Shown: piece after piece, positions 23,007 through 37,259 of the stretch
How the letters are laid out: the number at the start of each line of letters is the position of its first letter
Position numbering within the stretch: the first letter of the stretch is position 1
DNA from: Acidimicrobiia bacterium
GTDB taxonomy: Bacteria > Actinomycetota > Acidimicrobiia > Spongiisociales > ZC4RG35
Direction: 5' to 3'
DNA: 64,000 bases
NCBI GenBank assembly: GCA_017577575.1
Contig: PKRG01000006.1
Span: 1 to 64,000, forward strand
Made by a program: the position numbers and the translations under genes
Notes under the pieces: generated by a model
The model's input: the letters and a program-made list of their open reading frames with translations, nothing else
What the model was told of the DNA's origin: nothing
The model's database searches: none

Positions 23007-23860
23007 GCGCCTTCGACGGGCTGGCACCGCAGACGCGCCAGAAGATGCGGGAGGTGTTGGCGGACCCGATCTTCGAGCTGATCCCGATGTCGGGCGTCGT
23101 CGACCAGGCGGCCCACCTCCCCGCCGGGGCGCGGGTGTCGGTGACCGCCTCGCCCCAGAAGACCCTCGAGGACAGTCTGGATCTGGCGGCGGAGCTGGCC
23201 GACCGCGGGCACCGGGTCATCCCCCACCTGTCGGCGCGCATGACCCGCGACATGGGCCATCTCGAGAGCCTGCTGGCACGCATGTCCGAGATCGGGATCC
23301 GCCAGGCCTTCGTCGTGGGCGGAGACCCGGACCCCGTCGGCGAGTTCTCCGACGGGTTGTCGCTCCTCGAGGCGATGGAGCGCATCGGCCACGACCTGGA
23401 AGTCGGCGTGCCGTGTTACCCGGAGGGCCACCCCCGGATCCCCGATGCCCAGCTCGATGCGGCGCTCGCATCCAAGCAGCGGCATGCGGCGTGGATGACC
23501 AGCCAGATGTGCTTCGACCCGGGAGCCGTGACCGGCTGGCTGCGGCGGCAGCGGGAGAACGGCATCGTCCTGCCGCTGGTGCTGGGCCTCCCGGGAGCCG
23601 CCGAGCGGACGAAGCTGCTGCGGATCTCGGCCCGCATCGGAGTGGGCCAGTCGCTGTCGTTCCTCCGCAAGAACCTCGGGTTGGTCGGCGCTTTCGTCCG
23701 CCCCGGCGGCTACGACCCCGCCGAGCTCCTCGTGGGGCTCGCCGACGACATCGCCGACCCGGGCCTCGGGTTCGCCGGGTGCCACATCTACACGTTCAAC
23801 CAGGTAGATGCCACCGAGGAGTGGCGCCGGCGGGTCCTCGCCTCACTCGAGGATGGTTGA
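23003..23860 (+). CDS. Methylenetetrahydrofolate reductase-like protein (MetF family)
   Basis: 285 residues of the MTHFR TIM-barrel family. It interconverts 5-methyl-THF and 5,10-methylene-THF. Motifs resembling MetF: VSVTASPQKTLEDSLDLAAEL at the start of the barrel, AFVVGGDPDP near residue 100, ASKQRHAAWMTSQMCFDPGA, LPLVLGLPGAA and the final GCHIYTFNQVDATEEW. It is a divergent clade compared with biosynthetic MetF. As the last gene of the corrinoid operon it most likely works in the oxidative direction. ATGA overlap with the MttB gene. No downstream hairpin was seen before the next gene, 69 bases away. Confidence 0.88.
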   Translation: MSAFDGLAPQTRQKMREVLADPIFELIPMSGVVDQAAHLPAGARVSVTASPQKTLEDSLDLAAELADRGHRVIPHLSARMTRDMGHLESLLARMSEIGIRQAFVVGGDPDPVGEFSDGLSLLEAMERIGHDLEVGVPCYPEGHPRIPDAQLDAALASKQRHAAWMTSQMCFDPGAVTGWLRRQRENGIVLPLVLGLPGAAERTKLLRISARIGVGQSLSFLRKNLGLVGAFVRPGGYDPAELLVGLADDIADPGLGFAGCHIYTFNQVDATEEWRRRVLASLEDG

Positions 23861-23929
23861 TCCCAGCCGTCGTTGGGTACAGGTGGGTGACGTGAGCCTG
23901 CCACGATGGGGGACACACGGAGGTACTCG

Positions 23930-24256
23930 ATGGCCAGCATCAGCACTCACGTCCTCGACACGGTGAGCGGCCGCCCCGCCCGGGGCATGGCCGTGACCTT
24001 GGAACGGCTCGAGGACGGCTCGGTGGTGGAGCACCTAACGTCGACTTCCACCGACGACGACGGCAGAGTCGCCGACCTGTTGGGCGGAAAGCGCCTCCGC
24101 ACCGGCGTCTATCGGCTCACGTTCAACACCGCCGCCTACGGCAACACCTTCTACCCCCAGGTGCAGATCGTCTTCCGTGTGTCCGATCCCGACGAGCACC
24201 ACCACATCCCGCTCCTGCTCTCCGCCTACGGCTATACGACCTACCGGGGCAGTTGA
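23930..24256 (+). CDS. uraH: 5-hydroxyisourate hydrolase (transthyretin-like protein)
   Basis: 108 residues, usual size. It opens 5-hydroxyisourate, the product of urate oxidation, to OHCU. The family signatures are His7 in SISTHVLDT and the C-terminal YRGS tetrapeptide. The ATG at 23930 follows CGGAGGTACTCG and gives the canonical N-terminus; the in-frame ATG at 23906 has no such site. No urate oxidase, OHCU decarboxylase or allantoinase gene is nearby, so it stands alone here. Its stop is 7 bases from the convergent SPFH gene. Confidence 0.93.
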   Translation: MASISTHVLDTVSGRPARGMAVTLERLEDGSVVEHLTSTSTDDDGRVADLLGGKRLRTGVYRLTFNTAAYGNTFYPQVQIVFRVSDPDEHHHIPLLLSAYGYTTYRGS

Positions 24257-24263
24257 GGGGGCG

Positions 24264-25037
24264 TCACTGTTCCCGGGGCGGGGCGATGCGATCGAGGGCC
24301 CGCAGCAGCTCCATGGGGAGGGGGAAGATGAGCGTGGAGTTCTGCTCGGCGGAGACGTCGGTCATCGTCTGCAGGATGCGCAGCTGGAGGGCGGCCGGGT
24401 GGTCCTCGAGCAGACCGGCGGCCTCGGCCAGGGTGCGGGCGGCCTCCTGCTCGCCCTGGGCATGGATGACCTTGGCGCGCCGCTCCCGCTCCGCTTCCGC
24501 CTGACGCGCCATCGCCCGGCGCATGGCGTCGGGGAGCTCGACGTCCTTCACCTCCACGACGGAAACCTTGACGCCCCACGGGTCGGTGATCTCGTCGATT
24601 ATGTGCTGCAGTCGCCGGTTGATCTCGTCGCGATTGACGAGCAGCTCGTCGAGGTCCACCTGCCCGATGATGCTGCGCAGGGTGGTCTGGGCGATCTGGG
24701 AGGTGGCGAAGCGGTAGTCCTCGATCTCGAGGACCGCCCGGTTGGGATCGACGACCCGGAAGTAGCACACGGCGTTGACCCGCACCGTGACGTTGTCTTT
24801 GGTGATGATGTCCTGGGGAGGGATGTCGAGCGTGACGGTCCGCAGGCTCACCCGGACGAGGCGGTCGACGATGGGGATGATGAAGATGAGCCCCGGGCCC
24901 CGTGCCGAGCCGACGACCCGACCGAGGCGGAACAGGACGGCCCGCTCGTACTCGGGGATGATGTGGATGGACGACCGGAGGATGGCGAGGACCACCAGGG
25001 CGGCGATCACCCAGCCGATCAGCGTGTCGATGTTCAT
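24264..25037 (-). CDS. SPFH/stomatin-like membrane protein
   Basis: 257 residues. One N-terminal membrane segment (about residues 5-22, LIGWVIAALVVLAILRSS), then the SPFH/band-7 domain (about 25-190; EYERAVLFRLGRV, GPGLIFIIPIVDR, RTVTLDIPPQDIITKDNVTV) and a charged C-terminal coiled coil (about 190-225). It probably forms oligomeric rings at the membrane. ATGA overlap with the upstream NfeD-type gene: the classic NfeD-stomatin pair, in which the protease domain of NfeD cleaves the stomatin C-terminus in archaea. Confidence 0.94.
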   Translation of the reverse strand: MNIDTLIGWVIAALVVLAILRSSIHIIPEYERAVLFRLGRVVGSARGPGLIFIIPIVDRLVRVSLRTVTLDIPPQDIITKDNVTVRVNAVCYFRVVDPNRAVLEIEDYRFATSQIAQTTLRSIIGQVDLDELLVNRDEINRRLQHIIDEITDPWGVKVSVVEVKDVELPDAMRRAMARQAEAERERRAKVIHAQGEQEAARTLAEAAGLLEDHPAALQLRILQTMTDVSAEQNSTLIFPLPMELLRALDRIAPPREQ

Positions 25038-26308
25038 GTCTCGCTCCTCTTTCCTCTCACGATCAAGGTCAGTCCGTCGATGCCCACCACCTCGGCGGGG
25101 CCTTCGGCCAGCGCCCCCGACTCGGCACGTACCTTCCACCACGTCCCGTCGACGAACGTGTCCCCGGTCGTGGCGTCCCTGGGCTCGACCATAACCTCCC
25201 TGCCGATGAGCGTCTCTACGCCGGTCGTCGAGGGTGCCCGGCGGGCCCGCCACGCCATGCGCCCGGCGACGACGCTGGCCGCCCCGAGGACGAGGGCGGT
25301 CGGCCACAGGATGGGGGCCCGCACCGAGGGGGCGTCTTCGAACAGGAACAGCCCGGCGAGGAGCAGCGAGATCGTGCCGCCCGCGGCCAGCACCCCCACC
25401 CCGGGCACGAATATCTCCCCGATGAACAGCGCCGCGGCGAGGATCAGCAGCGCCACCCCCACCGCCGTGACCGGCAGCACGGAGAGGGCGAAGAACCCGA
25501 GGAGGAGGGCGATCACCCCCGCTATCCCGGCGAAGCCGAGGCCGGGGTTCGCCGCCTCGTAGACGATGGCGAGGGTGCCGAAGGACAACAACAGGAAGGC
25601 GATGTTGGGGTCGGCTATCCGGGCCAGGACCCGACGGAACGCTCCCACCTCGAAGCGCTCCACCACCGCCGAGGCAGTGCGCAGGGTGGTGGGCTCTCCC
25701 CGCACCGAGACCTCCCTGCCGTCGATCGCTTCGAGGAGACTGTCGAGGTCGTCGGCGACCAGGTCGACGACTCCCCGCTCCACCGCCTCCGTGGCGGGGA
25801 TCGAAGTCCCTTCCCGCACCGCGTCCTCGGCGAACCCCACGTCGCGGCCGCGTCGCTCGGCGACCGAGACGGCGAAGGCGGCGGCGTCGTTGATCACCTT
25901 GTCGGTGATCTCACCTCCCTGCAGGTCGACGGGAGTCGCCGCCCCGATGGCGGTGGCGGGCGCCATCGCCGCCACGTGGGCGGCCATCGTGATGAACGTG
26001 CCGGCGGAGGCGGCCCGCGCACCCTCGGGCGCCACGTAGACGACCACCGGCACCGGGGAGTTGAGGAACGCCTGGACGATCTCCCGCATCGACGTGTCGA
26101 GCCCGCCCGGCGTGTCGAGACGGACCACGACGGGAACGGAGAGCTCCGCGGCCTCTTCGATCCCGTCGGCGATGTAGTCGGCGACGACGGGCGTGATCGG
26201 GCCTTCCACCTCCAGCAGCAGAACGGTGCTGTCGGTGGCCGCGGCGGCGACGCCGCCCAGAGCGGCCCACAGCATCGCCGCACCCGACATCGCCCGGATC
26301 CAGGTCAT
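25034..26308 (-). CDS. NfeD-family membrane-bound ClpP-class serine protease
   Basis: 424 residues. A signal-like N-terminal hydrophobic stretch (about 8-25) leads to a ClpP-like protease domain (about 28-210); the catalytic Ser is expected in ARAASAGTFIT, the partner Lys in EITDKVIND. A block of four hydrophobic helices follows (about 245-360) and then a C-terminal OB-fold NfeD domain (from about VETLIGREVMV). Long NfeD1b type. The start is uncertain: ATG at 26308 or 26290; neither has a strong ribosome binding site. It lies 84 bases downstream of rpoC and is coupled to the SPFH gene. Confidence 0.92.
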   Translation of the reverse strand: MTWIRAMSGAAMLWAALGGVAAAATDSTVLLLEVEGPITPVVADYIADGIEEAAELSVPVVVRLDTPGGLDTSMREIVQAFLNSPVPVVVYVAPEGARAASAGTFITMAAHVAAMAPATAIGAATPVDLQGGEITDKVINDAAAFAVSVAERRGRDVGFAEDAVREGTSIPATEAVERGVVDLVADDLDSLLEAIDGREVSVRGEPTTLRTASAVVERFEVGAFRRVLARIADPNIAFLLLSFGTLAIVYEAANPGLGFAGIAGVIALLLGFFALSVLPVTAVGVALLILAAALFIGEIFVPGVGVLAAGGTISLLLAGLFLFEDAPSVRAPILWPTALVLGAASVVAGRMAWRARRAPSTTGVETLIGREVMVEPRDATTGDTFVDGTWWKVRAESGALAEGPAEVVGIDGLTLIVRGKRSET

Positions 26309-26343
26309 GTCCCGAGTATGGCGGGGTGGACGCTGCATACGCA

Positions 26344-26370
26344 GAGCGGCCGCCTCGAGGGCGGCCGCTC
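26344..26370. terminator. 11-bp hairpin after rpoC, terminator-like
   Basis: A perfect stem, GAGCGGCCGCC (26344-26354) with GGCGGCCGCTC (26360-26370), with a 5-base loop, 22 bases after the rpoC stop. It is well placed to end the rpoBC transcript before the NfeD gene. There is no T run. It shares the 18-base sequence 26342-26359 with the hairpin at 12478-12495. Confidence 0.6.
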
Positions 26371-26392
26371 CGTCACCTGACACCGACGAGGA

Positions 26393-30373
<3,981 letters not shown>

Positions 30374-30427
30374 GTGTCCCCTGTGCTCGTGTCCGTCGCC
30401 TCTGCCTCGAATGCTCGAAAGCCAAGA

Positions 30428-33802
<3,375 letters not shown>

Positions 33803-33868
33803 AGGAGCCTCCTTGAATACCGAAACGACGGGCGAGCGTGATGGCCAACGAGATACGCAGAGGAGCGT

Positions 33869-33898
33869 ATGTTATCACGCGCCTGAGAAACTGTGCAA
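33869..33898 (-). promoter_or_regulatory. Predicted proximal rpoB promoter
   Basis: Minus-strand TTGCAC (33898-33893), 18 bases, TAACAT (33874-33869). It gives a leader of about 60 bases before the TTG start of rpoB. Confidence 0.6.
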
Positions 33899-34005
33899 GC
33901 GGCACAAACCGCTCCCCTCGGCGTGGTAGCCGAGCGAAGAACGGAGCCGCTCCGTTACCCGAATCGGAACGGTGGAAGACCGTTCAGGGCCGGAAGGCTG
34001 CGGGC

Positions 34006-34035
34006 ATCCTATCGCAGAATCGGAAAGGGCGTCAA
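34006..34035 (-). promoter_or_regulatory. Predicted distal rpoB promoter
   Basis: Minus-strand TTGACG (34035-34030), 18 bases, TAGGAT (34011-34006). The -35 box overlaps the stop codon of the histidine kinase gene. The about 195-base leader it would make contains several small hairpins, for example arms 33973-33977 with 33985-33989 and 33929-33934 with 33917-33922. Confidence 0.6.
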
Positions 34036-35750
34036 GGGTCCCGCCGACCCACCGGCTCGAGGTTGGGGACCTGGGCGACGGTACGGGCCCGACCCGGCAG
34101 GACGACCGAGAAGCACGCCCCGCCGAGCCGCTCCGATCGCCGGTAGCCGACGGTGCCGTCGTGGGCCTTGACGAGCATCGCCACCAGGGCGAGCCCGATG
34201 CCGGAGCCGGGGATGGCGGCGTTGTAACGATGGGCGCCGCGCTCGAACCGGTCCCAGATCAGGATCTCGTAGCGCTTGGGCACGCCGGGCCCGTCGTCGT
34301 GGACCTCCAACACCAGGTCGTCGCCGACTCGCTTGGCGGAGACGAGGCGCTGCGGCCCGCCGTAGCGGGCGGCGTTGGTGAGGAGGTTGACCAGGATCTG
34401 GTGGATGCGGTCGCCGTCGAAGTAGCCGGCCAGCCCCGCCTGCACCTCGACCCGGACGCCCGAGCTGGAATCGACGTCGAGGCTCGACACCGCCGCCTTG
34501 ACCACCTCCTTCACGTCGTGGACCTTCTCCTCCAGGCCCAGGTCGGGGTTGGCGCGGTTGAGCATCACCAGGTCGGAGACGATCCGGGCCATGTAGTTGG
34601 CCTGTTGGTTGACGATGCCGATCAGCTCCTGGCGCGCCTCCGGGTCCATCTGCTGGCCGGGGTCGGCCAGGATATCGAGGAAGCCGACCATCGCCGTGAG
34701 CGGCGTGCGCAGCTCGTGGGATATCGACGACACGAGCTGGGAGCGCTGTTGCTCGACCAGCTCCCGGGTCTCGCGGATCGCCAGGGCCTGGCGGAAGATG
34801 ATCAGGCACACGATCACCACCGCCCCGGCGAGGAGCTGGATGGTGTCCTGGTTCTGGTCGTCCACGACGCTGACCATGCGGACGACGAGCACCCCCACGA
34901 GCAGCACGGCCGCCCCGTAGGGGGCGATCAGCGCCCACCACGGAGTGGCCCGCTCGGCGTATTCACGGATCGGGGGTGGTGTCTCGAGAGTGATCGCCCC
35001 CACCAGGAAGGCGGTCCCGGCGAACAGGAGGGCGGCGTAGCTGGGGTTGGCGTCGACGAACGCCTGGCCGACGCCGTTGCGCAGGTAGATCAGGTCGGCC
35101 ACCGCCTGCACGGCGAAGCCGGCCCCCATCAGCAGCACCCGGGGATCGAAGCGGAGGGTGCTGCGGCGCAGCGTCACCACGATCACCACCACGAGCGTGG
35201 CGACGTCGACGAACGGGTAGATGGCGCCGATCACCACATCCCAGAAGGTGGCGTGGCTCAGCTCGTGGAGGATCTCGTCGAGGAACCACACCCACGACAG
35301 GACCCCCACGGCCACGGCCCCGACCATGCCGTCCACGAACACGCGCAGGCGCCGGATCGGGATCCCGTCGAGATGGGGCAGCACCCAGAAGCCGGCGAGG
35401 AAGATCAGATAGCCCGTGATGAAGAACGTGTCGAGCGGCCCGAACGCCGGGATCTCGTAGCCCAGCAGCGTGGCGAGGCCGAAGGCGAGGAGGCCGCCGA
35501 TGACGACGAAGCAGGCCACCCCGACCAGCCTCCAGGCGAGCCGTTCCCGGCCGTCGTAGACCCTCGACCCCCGCAGGAACAGGTAGCCGGCCATCGTGTA
35601 GTTGACCAGCATCAGCACCGGGCCGATCTCGTCGCCCACGTCGGGGCGGACGGCCGCTGTGACCGCTCCCAGCAGGACGACGGCGGCGACCACGGTCGCC
35701 AGTCGCCGGACGGGGGACGAGAGGAAGATGGCGCGCACGACCTCATTCAT
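34032..35750 (-). CDS. Membrane sensor histidine kinase, orphan
   Basis: 572 residues. About ten hydrophobic segments fill residues 15-326 and make a membrane-embedded sensor with no obvious periplasmic domain, followed by a short coiled region, the HisKA domain with phosphoacceptor His in SSISHELRTPLTAMVGFLDIL (about 345) and a HATPase domain (N box LVNLLTNAARYGG, G boxes DDGPGVP and GSGIGLALVAMLV). No response-regulator gene is adjacent. The gene upstream on the same strand, 30 bases away, is an AONS-like PLP enzyme, which could make a small signal for this sensor. The stop overlaps the distal rpoB promoter. Confidence 0.92.
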   Translation of the reverse strand: MNEVVRAIFLSSPVRRLATVVAAVVLLGAVTAAVRPDVGDEIGPVLMLVNYTMAGYLFLRGSRVYDGRERLAWRLVGVACFVVIGGLLAFGLATLLGYEIPAFGPLDTFFITGYLIFLAGFWVLPHLDGIPIRRLRVFVDGMVGAVAVGVLSWVWFLDEILHELSHATFWDVVIGAIYPFVDVATLVVVIVVTLRRSTLRFDPRVLLMGAGFAVQAVADLIYLRNGVGQAFVDANPSYAALLFAGTAFLVGAITLETPPPIREYAERATPWWALIAPYGAAVLLVGVLVVRMVSVVDDQNQDTIQLLAGAVVIVCLIIFRQALAIRETRELVEQQRSQLVSSISHELRTPLTAMVGFLDILADPGQQMDPEARQELIGIVNQQANYMARIVSDLVMLNRANPDLGLEEKVHDVKEVVKAAVSSLDVDSSSGVRVEVQAGLAGYFDGDRIHQILVNLLTNAARYGGPQRLVSAKRVGDDLVLEVHDDGPGVPKRYEILIWDRFERGAHRYNAAIPGSGIGLALVAMLVKAHDGTVGYRRSERLGGACFSVVLPGRARTVAQVPNLEPVGRRDP

Positions 35751-35780
35751 CGGCGCCCCCCGACGGCAGGTGTAGCGCGA

Positions 35781-37076
35781 TTACGCGCGGGCGGGCGTGG
35801 CCGACTTCGCCCCCGGGCCCCCCTCCAACTCGGTGAGGTCGACCACCGCCTCGGGCTCTCCCACCACAGCCCGGTAGTTGGCGGCCAGTCGTTCGACCAA
35901 GCCCCTGATCTGGTCATCTGTGTTGTTGAGTGTATGCGTGAACCGGATGCCGGCGTGGCCGTGAGGCACGACCGGAAAACCGGTCGGGTTGACGTAGTAG
36001 CCGTCGTCGAGCATCCGCCGGGTCACCTCCAGCATCCGGTCGAGGTCGCCGACACGGACCTGCCAGATCGGGGTGGGAGCCCAAGAGGCGACGGGCAGCC
36101 GGTACTCGGCCAGCAGGCTGGTGACCAGATCGATCTGTTCGGCCATCCGCTGCCGCAGCCGCGGGTACTCGTCGGAGACGTGGATCCGCGCCGAAGCGAT
36201 GGCCGCCCCCAGGGTGGGAGGGTGGATCGGGCCCGAGAACGTCATCGGCCCGCCGATGCGCCGGACGGTCGTGGCCAGGTCGGGGTCGCCGAAGAAGATG
36301 GCCGCCCCTCCGGTGCCGAAAGCCTTGCCCAGGCCGGCGGCGACGATCGTCCGCTCGTCCAGCTCGACGTGCTCCAGCACGAAGCCGCGGCCCTTGTCGC
36401 CCCGCCACGAGAAGCCGTGGGCGTCGTCGTAGTAGACGTACAGGTTCGGATGGCGGGCTTGCAGCTCGGAGATGTCGTCGACGGGGGCGAAATCGCCCAT
36501 CATCGAGTAGACGCCGTCTGCCACGTACCACACCCGGGGAGCCCGGGCGGCGACTTCGGCGATCGTCTCCCGCAACTCGTCCAGGTCGTTGTGGGGCACG
36601 GCATGGATCTCGATCCCCCGTCCGGCGAGCACCTGGATGGTCAGCTGGAGGGAGGCGTGGGAGTGGGAGTCGAGGACGACGACGTCGTCGCCTCCCACGA
36701 GGGAGGGCAGGGTGGCGAGGTGGCCGAGCGTGGTGGTGGGCGGAAGCACCACCGCCGGGGCATCGGTCATCTCGGCCAAGAGCCGCTCGAGCTCGACGTA
36801 CAACTCGACGGCGGCGTACATCTGCGAAGAGGCGTAGAGGGGACCGAACCGCTCCACCGCCTCGATCGCCCCCTGCTTGAGACGGGGGTCGACGCTCAGC
36901 CCGAGGTACGAGCAGTTGCCGAAGTTGACGAGATCGCGGCCATCGACCCTGATGACCGACCCGTCACCGAGGTCGGAGAACCGCAGCTCCGTCAACCCGG
37001 CCTCCGACGCCCGGTCGGCGTTACGCCGATGGACTCGCATCAGGCGTTCGTGTTGTGTGGCGGTGCCGGCTCGCAT
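35781..37076 (-). CDS. AONS-like PLP aminotransferase/synthase (alpha-oxoamine synthase fold)
   Basis: 431 residues of fold-type I PLP enzymes, closest by eye to alpha-oxoamine synthases (8-amino-7-oxononanoate synthase, KBL, serine palmitoyltransferase, CqsA). The start LVNFGNCSYLGLSVDPRLKQ is typical, the PLP-Asp region is YYDDAHGFSW, and the Schiff-base Lys lies in AAGLGKAFGTGGA. These enzymes join an amino acid with an acyl-CoA. The start at 37076 follows GAGGAGAAGG; longer in-frame starts at 37097 and 37136 lack such a site. No other biotin gene is nearby. Cotranscription with the membrane kinase suggests signalling or lipid synthesis rather than biotin, but this is inference. Confidence 0.85.
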   Translation of the reverse strand: MRAGTATQHERLMRVHRRNADRASEAGLTELRFSDLGDGSVIRVDGRDLVNFGNCSYLGLSVDPRLKQGAIEAVERFGPLYASSQMYAAVELYVELERLLAEMTDAPAVVLPPTTTLGHLATLPSLVGGDDVVVLDSHSHASLQLTIQVLAGRGIEIHAVPHNDLDELRETIAEVAARAPRVWYVADGVYSMMGDFAPVDDISELQARHPNLYVYYDDAHGFSWRGDKGRGFVLEHVELDERTIVAAGLGKAFGTGGAAIFFGDPDLATTVRRIGGPMTFSGPIHPPTLGAAIASARIHVSDEYPRLRQRMAEQIDLVTSLLAEYRLPVASWAPTPIWQVRVGDLDRMLEVTRRMLDDGYYVNPTGFPVVPHGHAGIRFTHTLNNTDDQIRGLVERLAANYRAVVGEPEAVVDLTELEGGPGAKSATPARA

Positions 37077-37194
37077 CCTTCTCCTCGAGTTGTCCATGCC
37101 GTCGGGAGAAGCGTCACCCCTCCCCACGACAGTCAACCCCGTCGTCCCTCAGGACGCGCGCCCCGACAGCCCAAGCCACTGCCTGGTGTCTCAC

Positions 37195-37215
37195 CCGCAT
37201 CCGGGACGGATGCGG
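37195..37215. other. 8-bp hairpin in the divergent intergenic region
   Basis: CCGCATCC (37195-37202) pairs perfectly with GGATGCGG (37208-37215) around 5 bases, 44 bases before the VanW start. It lies between the divergent genes at 37076 and 37260 and could be an operator or a leader hairpin; there is no T run. Confidence 0.3.
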
Positions 37216-37259
37216 AGACCGCATCATCACAGTAATCGTTTCGGGGACGGGGAAGGACT

